The notes beneath the pieces are model-generated. The model saw only the letters and a program-made list of their open reading frames with translations, had not been told where the DNA came from and ran no database searches. The translations under genes and the position numbers were made by a program. A stretch of 64,000 bases of DNA from Uranotaenia lowii (taxonomy: Eukaryota > Arthropoda > Insecta > Diptera > Culicidae), in the NCBI RefSeq assembly GCF_029784155.1, contig NC_073693.1, positions 143,842,843 through 143,906,842 on the forward strand, written 5' to 3'. Numbering within the stretch: position 1 is the first letter of the stretch; each line of letters starts with the position of its first letter. This document shows, in pieces, positions 1 to 11,076 of the stretch.

Positions 1-165
1 ATGTCTTTCTACCGTTTCACAGCCTGGAACTAGGCAATCAAAGCACTACGTTAAGGTTCGAGGACTATTTTTACAAAAAAAAACACATGATTACAAAATT
101 AACAAAAATACCCTCTGACGTTTTAGACATAATGTTAACAAGGTGACAAGGTGTCATCTAACTCA

Positions 166-227
166 GTTTTGTATACTTCGAAATAATCACTCTTAAAGTT
201 TTGTAGCAGTTCAATTGCCGGACCCTG
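166..227 (-). mobile_element. Terminal fragment of a Tc1/mariner-type transposon
   Basis: The segment ends with an inverted terminal repeat containing TTGCCGGACCCTG, followed by the dinucleotide TA at 228-229. The same terminus, in the other orientation, begins the mariner relic at 9246. Similarity runs inward over about 60 bp (GAAATAAT...TGTAGCAGTTCAATTGCC), so this is the same family. The rest of the element is either lost or lies left of the window; nothing recognisable as transposase is seen in 1-165. The end lies directly against a minus-strand non-LTR fragment, so the transposon appears to have inserted into that older element. Confidence 0.75.
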
Positions 228-229
228 TA

Positions 230-545
230 TATGAGTGCAGCTGCGATGATATCCTTCCCAGCCGACTTGTTGCTCTTCTGCTGCTAGCGAATGGCTTCCT
301 CAATTTCGCTTATCGTTGGGAGTGGACTCCACCTCGTCGTTGAATACGCCGCACGTCACGCGGCATGAAGCTTTTGCAAGATGCGTTGAATTTCTGCAAG
401 AACATTCGTGTTTTCAGCTTCAGCTCCTCCTCCTTCAGGCGGCGTTTTTTCTCCTGGAAAATTCGGACTTGCTGCCTCTTCCGCTGTCGGTAACTTTCTA
501 CGTTTCGACGGGAGCTTCTCTATTCGTCCATCACCCTCCTACTTT
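230..545 (-). pseudogene. RTE-like non-LTR fragment, EN-RT linker and RT start
   Basis: Read on the minus strand, one frame gives PLPTISEIEEAI followed by QKSNKSAGKD. This matches the conserved start of the reverse transcriptase domain of RTE-like endonuclease/RT elements, where a KSNKAxGxD-type motif is expected. There is a stop (TAG) between the two motifs, and the upstream linker is split between two frames, so it is dead. The remaining RT is missing because the mariner end at 166-227 begins immediately after. Family assignment is by motif only. Confidence 0.55.
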
Positions 546-569
546 TCTCGTCGACCTCAGGTTGCTTCT

Positions 570-1204
570 TACTTACTTACTTACTTAATGATCCTGTGTT
601 TATGTTCCGGTGCATGGGGCCGTGGTAAAAGAACTCCAATATTGACAATCCGGCGCTAGCGTTTTCACTGGTCCCAGTCAAGGTTCTCGTCGACAGTTCG
701 GATTTCAGCGGCTAGGATTCGCCGCCACGAGCTTCTGGGTCTGCCTCGCCTTCGATGTCCTTCTGTATTCGATTCGAGCGCTTCGCTGCAAATTTCGTTT
801 TCATCTCTTCGCAGCGTGTGTCCAATCCATTTCCACTTACGTTCTCGAATCTCGATTTCTAGCGTCTTTTGATGACACGTTTGAGGTCCAGTTGGTTCAG
901 TCGTGCGATATTTAACTGAAGCGGGTGTCGGTTTCGAATGTTGTTCATTACGGAGAGCTTTAGGCGCATCTTCACCATCACCAGATAGTGGTCTAACTCG
1001 ATGTTGGCGCCTCGACAGGTTCTGACGTTGATGATGTCCTAAAAATGTCGGCTGGCTATCAAAACATGGTTGATCTGTGATTACGTTTGATACGGTGATT
1101 TCCAGGTGTACTTGTGTGGGGGGCGATGCTGAAAAAAGGTACTGCGTACGGTTCGTATTTGATAGCGCATGATTTGCGAGATTTCGTAGACTATAGCACG
1201 TCAC
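570..1204 (-). pseudogene. Chimeric RTE-like remnant: endonuclease piece joined to RT C-terminus
   Basis: The 3' part on the minus strand (about 665-870) encodes ALEIEIRERKWKW, IGHTLRRDENEIC and GHRRRGRPRSSWRR, closely matching the C-terminus of the RTE-like element at 60293-61798. The 5' part (about 900-1150), in broken frames, resembles an endonuclease C-terminal region with HKYTW, QINHVLI, NVRTCRGANI and DHYLV. The whole reverse transcriptase core is absent between them. The 3' end is followed by an (AAGT)n tract near 571-587, the kind of short tandem tail that RTE elements carry. Frames are interrupted, so this is a fossil. Confidence 0.7.
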
Positions 1205-1259
1205 GACTGTTCGTCGCGATACATTTCACGCACACATTTTCAGCATTCAAATAATGAAG

Positions 1260-2790
1260 TTGTTGACTCCTTGAAATTACCCTGGGCAATGCCCAGTGGT
1301 CATAAAAAGATAGCATGTTCTGCCGATTCCTCCGTTTCTACGCATTCCGGGGTATATGGCGTGCTGATAAGTTTAAACCGATGAAGGTATTGCTTAAAGC
1401 ACTCATGACCCGAAAGGAACTGCATCAGGTAGAAGTTGACAGCTCCTTACTCCCAATTTATTTAACCATGCGTCCACTTAGCGTTGTTCGATGCGTCCCC
1501 TTTTTCCTGCCACTTGAGCATTAACGCTGTTTGTTGAGTTTTACGCACTCCTCTCACAGCTCTTGTTTCGTAACACTCCATACCCTCCGCTAGAGTTATG
1601 TTGATGGGAATCATGCCCGCGATGACAAAAGCTGCATCTGCTGATATGGTCCCAAGAAACTCGCTTGGCTATCAGTCGATGTTTGCTCCGTAATTTGTAT
1701 CTGTTACGCTCTTCTTTCATGCCGAAGCTCCAGGCTGCTCCTCCGTATCGTAGTTTCGAGAGTGCTACGCTCGCAACGAGACTTCTCTTGCTACTCCTTG
1801 GAACATGGCAGTTCGGCATAATCCAGTCCAATGAATCGATGATGCACTTTCACAACAGTATTTGACATGCGCATCAAAACTTAAGCGATTATCGATCATT
1901 ACTCCAAGGTATTTCAGATGCTGTTTTGAAGATGTCGTGTGTCCTCCAACTCTCCATGAGCGGCACAACTCTATTGTTGATCACGAGTAGAACTTCGGTT
2001 TATCGGTGAGCGATCTGAAGCTTAACTCCCCCCATCCAGATGCCAACCCTTTCTGCGGACACCGTTGCAGGGTCTTCTACCTCCTCGATTGTTTCGGCGG
2101 TGATCATGACCACGATATCGTCAGCAAATCCGACTATCTGCACGCCTGGTGGTAGTTTCAGCGTTAACACCATATTATTCATGGCATTCCAAAGAATAGG
2201 TCCGAGTATGAAACCCTGTGGAACACCCACTGGCAGTAGATCGTAACCCAGTTTCGGTATCGTACGTCAGAACTCAATTTTTGAAGAAGCTTCTTATTAT
2301 CCTACAGAGGGTATTGGGAACACGCATCCTGATTCCTGTGAAGCGCTTTGGCAATTGCTTACCAGCTGGCATTTGTTGAAGGCATTCTTAACTTCGATCG
2401 TCACAAAGGCGCAGTGACGAACACCGGCCAACTTCTTTTTATATGTTCGCTTCGACTATATTCAGCTCGTCGCCGTCAATCGTGACTTCGTGACTGGAAT
2501 GGAAAAGCGGGTTCAGTCGGTCTAAGTTCCGCAGGCCAGCATTTACTTCGTCTTGGACGAATTATTTAAGTATAAGCCCAATTCCTTCCGCTTAGATCTC
2601 CTCCACCGCCGCAGTTGAAATCAAGCAGATAAGTTGACTAGATCTGTTGAAAATCGTGCCCCGAATTCCACACACCGCTCGTCGAATAACACTTTCTAGC
2701 GCCATGCGGGATACACCATTATCTTGTTGAAGCCAAGTTTCAGAAAATTCTTCTTGTCTTCCGGTAGGACTTGAACCCATATCTAAGGCG
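1260..2790 (-). pseudogene. R1-like non-LTR retrotransposon remnant (RT domain)
   Basis: Minus-strand fragments in several frames line up in the order expected of an R1-clade polymerase. They are: a degraded motif A region near 2400 (AFVTIEVKNAFN); motif B and C at 2000-2230 (GVPQGFILGPILWNAM, then GFADDIVV); a thumb region at 1765-1968 (LKYLGVMIDNRLSFDAHV); RSSKRSLVAS...LRYGGAAW at 1541-1831; and a C-terminal QFLSGHECFKQYLHRF piece near 1300-1400. At least three frameshifts and several stops make it non-functional. The clade call (R1 versus another jockey-group clade) is inference from motif wording. Confidence 0.75.
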
Positions 2791-2904
2791 ATTTTTTTTG
2801 CATGTTTTTTACCTTAGTTTTAACTAATAAATTTTTTTAAATTTCCTATTGCACAGTTAGGGTTTATCTCTCCTGAATAAATTCATTTTAAGTTTTTAAT
2901 TTTG

Positions 2905-3550
2905 ATAATTTTGTGGCTTTTCAGTCAATTTTTGTAATCAAAACGAGAGTTTTTTTTAATACTGTCCACACATTTCGGCTATTTGTTGTAGCCTGACTGA
3001 TGCAGCAGTGAGTCCAAAAATAGAAAACATTCGAATTCGTTAACGAACATATTCATAAATTTTTTATACAAAAAATTCAACCATCGGTCTTCGGCTGCAG
3101 TTAGAACCAGACAAGAAACGAACCTGACAATTAGTGAGTTGAAAATTTGCCAAAAATCTAACAACATGTCAATGTTACTAAATTCATAATACTATTACAG
3201 TTTTCATTGAAGAAGGCTTTGCCGCCGCTCGTGGCCTAAAGGATAGCTTTGGTGTCTTCTAAGCCAACTGTCATGAGATCGATTCCCGGTCACGGCATAC
3301 ATAGTACACATTCTGTGGATCGGTGGTTTGAGCGTTTTTGCTACCTAAGTATCATATCCTCGAAATCTGTATGTTAAGTGCTAAGTTAATGGAATCACTT
3401 AGATAAAACGTCAAGTTTCATTGAGATCCTAAATGTGTTTGTGTTCTTCTCTATAAGGCTACAACAAATAGCCGAAACGTCTGGACAGTAATTAATAACA
3501 ATCGTTTTGATTACAGAAATTGACTGAAAATTAAGCAAAAATTTAAAATT
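2905..3550. mobile_element. MITE-like element with ~80-bp terminal inverted repeats
   Basis: The left end (2918-2990) and the right end (3457-3538) are inverted copies sharing TTTCAGTCAATTT, TGTAATCAAAACG, TACTGTCCA and TTTCGGCTATTTGTTGTAGCC (20 of these aligned with few differences). No transposase is present in the 465 bp between. Part of the interior is a tRNA-derived SINE (3227-3450). No target duplication could be fixed because the outer flanks are AT-rich. Confidence 0.7.
3227..3450 (+). mobile_element. tRNA-derived SINE, family 1, copy a
   Basis: The head carries a polymerase III A-box-like GTGGCCTAAAGGATAGC and a B-box-like GAGATCGATTCCC, in tRNA-like spacing. The body (CATATCCTCGAAA, then AAGTTTCATTGAGATCCT and GTGTTTGTGTTC at the tail) is shared with copies at 27472-27678 (+) and 58588-58825 (-). 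Three diverged copies with the same head-body-tail order establish a family. It is not a functional tRNA, since no cloverleaf closes. Confidence 0.8.
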
Positions 3551-5130
3551 TTAACTCAGTGGTAAACCAACCACAACTTTATTATAAGTTTGAATATTTT
3601 TATACAGTGCAGAACAAACGGAGTTTTTAGAAAATATCATGTTTACTTTTATTTTGAACATTTAAGTTCTTGTATTGAGAGATATCATATTTTACCCTTT
3701 CCTTTTTATATTTTTAAACATTGAAAAACTGCCACAACGTTTGTTATTTGATTTTATATTACAACAAATTATTCGCATTTTCTGTCCAAATGAAACGTTT
3801 TATATCAATTGCTTCTGTTTAATTCTGTTCATTATTGTAGTTGGCTAAAGTTTTAAAAGCATCGCTCGTACCTTCCTTCTCCGGGAATGTGGATCGATTG
3901 AACTGTTCAACATTTAAAGCGCATCACACAAAGTGTTCCTTGTAGAAAGGATGTTGTTCTGCTTCAACAACTTCTAATCAAAAGAGTATATTCGAATCAA
4001 CCCACCTTCTCGGAACAGGAACTTATGTATCAGTACCTGAGCTGGGACTGGCTGACTGGCAAAGAATTTCTGTCGCTGAAAGCAGCAGCAGCAGCAGTAG
4101 ACTCACTCACTAATCCTTGAACCGTTCTCAAAGCGAGCTGTCTCTTCCTTCATTCGTATACCGGAGAAATGTTCCACATTTGAGCTCTCTAAGCTGTCAT
4201 GGACATCGCATATTCTCCCCGGTGGACGAAACAATGGGATTTATCACCGTTGGGAATCCAGAAGCTGGACGCTTGCTGCCGGAGAGTCAGAATAAATATT
4301 TAGCGTCCATCGTCTTGTTCTCAACATCCGGTAGGCTACTGCCTCGAAGGAAGATTCTCCCGAAAAGACACAAATCCAGAGGTTTGGCCCGAGATTATTG
4401 GTCCCCCGGGGGGATCCCACTGATCCAGTCACTTTTCTTCCTACTTCTCGTAACATTTATAGTCCGGAGCGCTTCTTCTCTGTATGCACAAGAAGCAGCT
4501 TGGAGGAGAAAAAAACATCTATAAATTGCCAACAGGATGAGAAACATATGTTAAGAAGTTTTCCTGGTGCTTCTGCTGCTGTGTTCTTCCGCTGCAATAG
4601 GCCAATCTTGATTCGGATCCGGATCCGGAAGAGACGAGCAACGAGAGTTCAAGAGGCCACAGACTGGAGATATATTAGGGCAATAAAATCAATTCACTGG
4701 TGGAGGAAGAATATGGAATTAGACGCTGCTGGAGCGTTTGTTGGATTGCAGCAGAAGCTTGGTATCTGGAAGTGGAAGCTCTGGAAGGCGAGGGGTTGGA
4801 ATCCTGGAAGATTTGTGTTCTCTGTCAATTGCTCTGGACGGAAAGTTTTACCCTGGCTTGGAGGTTGTAGCGTTGCCTGCCTACCGTCTAATTGATCGTT
4901 TAGATCTCTGTTCAACGACTTTAAGAAATGGACAAGTGAAATTTTCTGACATACATGCTTGCATTTGTTTTAATTTTTCAAATACATAGACTTAATTGAC
5001 CAATACCTACTTACAAATTACAATAGCTTTTTAGTAGATTAAATAAACCAAATTTTTCGCGCTCACGTTCGAAGTTAACAAATATGCCCAGGAGACTGAA
5101 ATCAAAAATTTTCATTCAAAAATCGCCAGA
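3551..5130. other. No gene recognised
   Basis: 3551-4080 is AT-rich with nothing identifiable. 4080-4950 has more balanced composition, a short (GCA)n tract at 4083-4098 and open frames of up to 165 codons on the plus strand (4117-4524 and 4398-4895). Their products look like no family I know, overlap each other in different frames and lack splice or start context. I regard them as chance frames in possible unique or regulatory DNA. Confidence 0.4.
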
Positions 5131-5136
5131 AATGTA

Positions 5137-6085
5137 GGGAAGTGTGGGTTACCATGGGCCACTTTTTTTTCTTTGCTTCAAAACTTCTTTATTATAAAAG
5201 ATAAAAAGAAAAAAAATAATGGAAAGGTTTTCTACGTTTTTAAGGTATTCGTAAGCAATTTTTTTTATTTTTAAAACACATAAATTTCCCACTGTTTCTG
5301 ACTGTTTTAAAACAAGTATTTTTTTTGGATTTTGAAAAACTGTGGGGAAATATGGGCCACCAAATCCAAATTGACTAGATAACATGCAAAGTTTAAGAGT
5401 TGACCCAAAACTGAAATTTTATAATTCATTAAGTTGTTCTAAAGCGATTTCAGATGAGGAAATAAAAAAGAGAGTTGTGTATGATTGAATAGTTCCTAAA
5501 ACCTGGCTCGCGAGCGTTTCGGCAAAATTCCTTATAAAGGACTTTTGTTCGTCTTCATCGCATTAGAAAAGATGGACTAAACGTTTTTCATAACTCTTCA
5601 TTTGACATAAGAAATCTGTACAGATAGTAATAACGTATTTAAAGTTCTGAGTGTGTATGAAAACACCAAAATATAGATGACCCATGATACCCCACAAAAT
5701 GTGGCACACGATTCCCCACAAGCAATGATTTTCAAGTTTGTTGCGTTTGTGTGACTTATTGATGTTCCATCAATAAATCCTTTTCCACGTGAAAGAGCAT
5801 GACAAAACTAAGATCATAAACGTATGAGCATATTTTTGTTATGTAATTTAGGTCTCCCACAGATACAATTTTGCGAGTGCTTGTTTAATTATGTAAGTAA
5901 ATTTTTCTAGGCTAGTTAAAAAAAAAGAAACATATGATACGTACATAAGTCTACAACATATAGAAAAACATGCTTACGCAAAGCGACAGCGATGACAGTT
6001 GGATTGAGATATTTATCTCTACACACAGCTGAGATATTCAAAGTGACCCACGTTTCCCCATGGCCCACGTTACCCCACTTTCCCT
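5137..6085 (+). mobile_element. TIR element (MITE family M1), copy A
   Basis: The left end reads GGGAAGTGTGGGTTACCATG and the right end is its approximate inverse, CACGTTACCCCACTTTCCC. Both are flanked by TA (5135-5136; 6086-6087). No transposase frame is present. A second copy in the opposite orientation lies at 22529-23646 and aligns along its length (for example the interior GTGGCACACGATTCCCC, CTGGCTCGCGAGCG). This copy preserves the empty site where a SINE sits in copy B. Confidence 0.8.
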
Positions 6086-6879
6086 TACTGAAAGTTCCAA
6101 AAAATATAACTTGGGATTGAAAATATTCCTTGCTTCTCGCAGTACTATTTATATGAACAAAGCACAAACCTTACATGTACCCCTTGAAAATGTATAGGGT
6201 AAGTGTTCCTAATTTGGCATGTGTACCTAATATTAATATACTGTTCGATTTTGCCTGTTTTTGACGTTATTTTCCACTTATCACAATTATAAAAAAATGA
6301 TAATGTAAAGGATCATGTGAACATTCATTTGACAAACAAATTAGTTTTCTAACTCACAGGATTTTTCGTAAAATTTGGATTGTTTCAAAGTATGTCCAAA
6401 TTGAATGGAATTGTTAGCAAATTTCTTAAAAAACACCTGTCTAGAAATAGAAGATTAAAGCTGAATTTGTCAACCGATTTTTTTGAAATTTTTTGTCGGA
6501 TTGTTTTTTATCATGATTTAGGTAATAAGTATGTTAGAACCATGTTTTTTCGTGTCGCACTCGCTGATGATTTCCTTCGCTGTCGCACTCTTCGCGACAG
6601 AGAAGGCTCCACCAGTTATTTTTAAATTTACAAAACATGCAAAATTCACCCTACTAAGAAAAAGGGGTATCTAAGTTGCAAAAACCTTTGTTTTTAATGA
6701 AAAATTAAAAAATAAAGTTTGAATAGTTAGGTATAGCATGTTCTGCAGTTATTCTTGATTTTGTTAGAATTAAAGTTTTTATTTTTTCTGTCAAAGATTT
6801 ATTTTTAAAAAGAAAGCATAAAGGTGCAGATACATTTAGGGATAAAAATTACTACAAACATTTTACATCATATTCTAGC

Positions 6880-7078
6880 TTTTTTTTTTGTTTCGGTTAT
6901 AGTCGTTTTACCATCTTTATGGCATTCGCGACTTTATCAACGTTGCAGTTGGCGGATCGTTATTGATGAACTTATCCGGTACAACTGTGTTCGATGTTTA
7001 CTCTTGGGCTCGAACTCGCGGACATCGGCTCAGGAGACAACAGACTTGCCAACTGAGCTATATCACAAGCCCCAACTA
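6880..7078 (-). mobile_element. tRNA-derived SINE, family 2, copy with target duplication
   Basis: On the minus strand the head reads GGGCTTGTGATATAGCTCAGTTGG, whose A box (TAGCTCAGTTGG) is tRNA-like, followed by the B box GAGTTCGAGCCC. The tail ends near AAAACGACTATAAC plus an A-rich stretch. Ten-base direct repeats ATATTCTAGC at 6870-6879 and 7079-7088 flank it and are the target-site duplication. The paralogous site near 52080 lacks the SINE. Confidence 0.9.
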
Positions 7079-7265
7079 ATATTCTAGCATATGGAAACAA
7101 GATTTAAACTGTGAATCATTGATTTGTATGCCGATGCATTTTAGCCCAGACTGGTAACGGAATTTTAAAAATATTTATTTTAAAAATTCAATTATCGTCC
7201 GAAAAATTTTCATACACCGACAGTGTTGATGTAGGATAATAAAATCCATATAAAGTTTGTAGGTA

Positions 7266-8330
7266 GGGGAAAACTGTACAAGACGCACCAGTTAAGCAAA
7301 ATCGCCATTTACTGCGATACCCATCATCTATGAACCAAATTGAAAATTCACAACGGTTCAGGGATCACATTTACATCTTATCAAAACGAAATAATATGTT
7401 AAAAACACGATTTTGGTTATATTTTTGTGAAAATCTTAAACAGCCAGAAAACAAGCCGCGGGGTAGAACGCCAAAACTAGTGGACAGAACGCACCATACC
7501 GAATGGGTGCTGAGAAATGGAACAAAGATTATACGGAATATGGTAATTGAAACATCAATTTTTTATTACATGTTCATCGTATTTTCGCAAACTAATCATA
7601 CTTTGGAAAAAAAAAATCATTTTTTATAGGCTAATTTAACGAAAATTTTGCTTTTCAAAATTCACTTTTTTATATCCTTATAGTTAAAACGCCTTCAGGT
7701 AGGCAACGAAATTCAATTTCTTGACTGATATCGCGGCAAACATGGCGGCAGATAATTTTTTCGAGTCAAATATTGGTGCACCTTTTTAACTCAAACAAGG
7801 ACGAAATGTGTTATGATTATGCATTCTTATCGTAATTTGGGAGTCAGCAAATGAAAAGAAAGACATTTTGTTTTGACATTTGGTTTTTCTCAAAAGTTAA
7901 CAGCATTCAAAATTTGAGCCTAAAACACGTGGTTTTACGGGCATTCTGCCCCAATATTGATATGATTAAATTTAGTTAAAATTTGTGGAAAGTTGGTGAA
8001 ACATAATAAAATATTAATAGTCGTTCGAAAGTGCATACGAGTGTTATAACGAAAAGCTGCAGTTGGATCAGATAGCGCAAATTGGTTTACCATAAAACCT
8101 TATATGTTAACCATAAAAAATAACAAGTTTTAGGTAGAATCCATTAATGCTTCTGTTTCTAAGAATTAAAGTCGTTTTTGTGAACTTTTCATCTAAAAAA
8201 TGATGAAAAAGCTCGTTTGCTACAATAAAAATGAAGAAAAACACCATTCGGAGCCAAAGGTTAGTGTATTTTTGAGAAAGAATGGCATGGGCCATTTTAC
8301 CTCGCTGGTGCGTCTTGTACAGTTCTCCCC
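7266..8330. mobile_element. MITE with 26-bp terminal inverted repeats (TA target)
   Basis: The left end GGGGAAAACTGTACAAGACG and the right end read inward GGGGAGAACTGTACAAGACG agree at all but one of 26 positions (continuing CACCAG). TA flanks both sides (7264-7265; 8331-8332). No transposase is visible in the 1,065 bp. The homologous segment at about 52250-52270 has no insertion, which confirms both boundaries. TA target and 5'-GGGG ends suggest mobilisation by a Tc1/mariner- or related-class enzyme, which is inference. Confidence 0.88.
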
Positions 8331-9245
8331 TAATATCACTTAGTCAATCCGTCACATTGTGTAAAGATTTTTACGGCATCAAAAAATGTAAAAAAAACGA
8401 TTTTTCGATTTTTTTATGAGAATCAAAACCTTTAAAAAACTCTCTCACGATATGAGAAACTATGGCATCATCGTTTTGAAATCATTAAATGATAATTTAA
8501 TTACATTATATTAAAATAAAAGTTAAAAAGTTTTTGGTACAGAAATGTTTCATCGAACCATGCTGTTGCATAATGCTCTGTTTGACTGTACTTATTTGTA
8601 TCCATTACAATGACTTTTCTACTTTTGAAATATAATAAATGTATTCATTGGAAAAGTAAAAGTTTGAATTTTAACTGTGATTCTAATAACCTCAACATCC
8701 ACTACTTTTTTCAAAACTAGCGTATAAGAATATTGTGTAGGATTTAAATAGTCCTTGTTTCTGTATTCATATTCCAAAAACGTTGTAAAATTTATAAAAA
8801 GGTGAGTTTTGAGAGTTTTCTCATTAAACTATTTAAAAAACAGACCCATATGCAAAATCAGGAACAAATAGTGTAAAGTTGGATACGCTGATACATTATT
8901 CCTCATATGTTAACATTAGGAACACCCATATGTTAACATTAGGAACAATTGGTGCCAAATTAGGAACATCGTCAGGCTTGAAATGATTATTTCAAACCAA
9001 AACAGAGTTCAGAAAAAAATTTGGAACTTAGTTACCAAAAAATTGTACATCTAAGTATTAAAGATTCGGCGTAATAATATCAAATCTGAAAACCTCTGAC
9101 AAAATATAGCGAAATTAGGCTCATTTACCCTACAATGGTTTTTTTTCATTTGAGCGTTTTTGACTGATGATTTGAAAGCTCTGTAACCTTAGGATGTATA
9201 TAAAAAATCTTAAAACACTGCTTTTCATAGCCAGAGAATTTATTA

Positions 9246-10149
9246 CAGGGTCCGGCAATTGAACTGCTACATTACTTCAACAGTAATTATTTCATTGCAC
9301 ACGAAACAGTATTGAACAACCCCTCGTCCCTCCGTCGGATCCTGAAAGATAAACTTCAGACCAAGCCCTTCAAGATCCAAAAGGTTCAAGACCTTACGGT
9401 GAAGCAGAAACAAGAACGGTTGAAGAATATCGTGGTTACTGACGAGAAGCTATTCACCGTACAGCAGTTCGGGAATAAGCAGAACGACAGAGTTTGGTTG
9501 CCAGACAGATCACGAAGCCGTGCCGACTTGCTGACGGCCACCCGGCGACAGAAACCAGCATCGGTGATGGTTTAGGCCGGAATAACCTTGATGGCCGGAC
9601 TTCGCTGGTTTTTGTCCCTGAAGGAGTGAAGATCAACCAAAATACATTTCGGGTACTAGTTCTACAGAATGTCGTCAAACCGTGGGCGCGTCGGCATTTT
9701 GGTTCCAGGGATTGAGTTTTCCATCAGGACTCGGCGCCGGCTCACAAAGCGAAGAAAACTCAACTGGATTGCGCAATATTTTCCAGGGTTCATTTCGAAC
9801 TCAAAGTGTCCGGCGAGTTTGTCAGGCCTGAACCCTATGTACTTCGCTGTTTGGAGTATGTTGAGGCCGAGTCTGCTCTAAGAAACATGAAGGTGTGGAG
9901 GTCCTGAAGCGACATCTCGTGGCAGCCTGGGATAAAATACCACAAGAACACCTGCGGGCCTCATACGATGCGTTCCTCGACCGTCTGCGGCGAGTGGTTA
10001 AATTCCATGGCGAACAAGTTGAACTTTACCAGAGTTTTTAAAAAACTAATTTGTTTTCAAGAGAAATTGAGTGAATTTGAAATAAAAAGTTGTTGTTTTG
10101 ATCAATTTATATGCTTATTTCAATACAGCACTCCAATTGCCGGACCCTG
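9246..10149 (+). mobile_element. Internally deleted Tc1/mariner-type transposon
   Basis: Inverted ends CAGGGTCCGGCAATTGAACT and the inverse of CCAATTGCCGGACCCTG bound the element, with TA on each side (9244-9245; 10150-10151). Transposase fragments follow in order: NIVVTDEKLFTVQQF with the first catalytic Asp, RVWLPDRS, PASVMV then a TAG (9573-9575) replacing the expected Trp, VFVPEGVKINQNTFRVLVLQ, QDSAPAH-like remains near 9720, a degraded LNPMYFAVWSML near 9830-9860, and RRVVKFHGEQVEL at the C-terminus. The N-terminal DNA-binding domain is missing and several frameshifts occur, so it is dead. The wording fits the mosquito DD37E-like group, but spacing cannot be measured in this broken copy. 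Confidence 0.88.
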
Positions 10150-10151
10150 TA

Positions 10152-11074
10152 GGGGGAAGTGTTCCTAAATGCGCATGTTGGGTAATATGCGCATACAGCC
10201 GATAGATGATATGGCTAGAGATTCATCATATCTAATCAGTGCAGTTTGAAGGTAATACGCTTTTAACACATGGCATGAAAAAATTAAATTGTTATATAAA
10301 GTCGAATAAATTTAAAAATTCAAATAAGATTTTTGTCAGTTTTGTAATAATATATTGAACTTTAATTATTGTGCGTACAGGTTCTGTGAACAAAAATTTT
10401 AATGGTTTTTCTTTCTCATTCATCTGGAAATCGGAAATTCAACAAATTGAAGTTTTTGGCAAAATTGTAGATGATAAGATATTGGAATAAGAGACAGGTT
10501 CTGAATGCCCATATCAAGGCAGGTTAAATGCCTATATCAAGAAAAATAGATTAGTCTTATAAATTTTTTACTTTCTATCATTTAAACATTAAATCTACGC
10601 TCAAATCACGATCTTACAGCGAAAAAAGAAGAACTTCATACTGATCCGATTAAAATACAATATGAACAAAATGTTACCATGAAATATGGCCATATTGCAT
10701 ACTTAACTATGTTTCATGCAAAAGAACTAGTGATGTAATAAGTTTCACCAAAATTTCAGCCTTGACGTATGCTTAACATCTGTTTCTAGCATTTTCAATT
10801 AAATGATTTCAAAATATTGCAAGTGTAAATGAAATATAGCTTAAAAAATAAATATGCGCATTTAGCACGCCGATTTCAGAAATTGGCTAATTTGACTTCT
10901 TTTATTATAAAATTATTTTCACAAAAAGTGTAAGAGATTTTAACAAAAAAATTGCTCTTACGTATAGAAAACAGATGTCCGCTCATGTGCATATACTTTT
11001 CATACTCCTATCTATTGGAATATGGGAGAAAATGAGTGCTTTCCTTAATATGTGCATATAGCCCGCCTCTCCCC
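10152..11074. mobile_element. MITE abutting the mariner end (TA target)
   Basis: The left end GGGGGAAGTG with ATGCGCATA nearby is mirrored at the right by TATGTGCATATAGCCCGCCTCTCCCC. The TA at 10150-10151 serves both as the right target duplication of the mariner and as the left flank of this element; the right flank TA is 11075-11076. The terminal match is imperfect beyond the first 8 bases. No coding capacity. Confidence 0.6.
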
Positions 11075-11076
11075 TA

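Larger units (their letters stand above)
6197..9130. mobile_element. Composite nested TIR element
   Basis: The outer ends GGGTAAGTGTTCCTAATTTG and the inverse of CGAAATTAGGCTCATTTACCC match at about three quarters of positions and are flanked by TA (6195-6196; 9131-9132). Inside are a SINE (6880-7078), another MITE (7266-8330) and sequence homologous to 51720-52440. A 20-bp phrase, ATATGTTAACATTAGGAACA, is directly repeated near 8907 and 8929. It is non-coding. The outer element could be one old MITE or two unrelated ends facing each other by chance; TA on both sides favours one element. Confidence 0.55.

Noticed and set aside
4117..4895. Two overlapping plus-strand frames of 135 and 165 codons
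   Set aside because: They are in different frames, unrecognised, and have no flanking gene signals; chance frames in balanced DNA are as likely.
6998..7073. Functional tRNA genes at the SINE heads (also near 23150 and 58760)
   Set aside because: Only A and B boxes are kept; anticodon and acceptor stems do not form, and the sequences are repeated with SINE bodies and target duplications.
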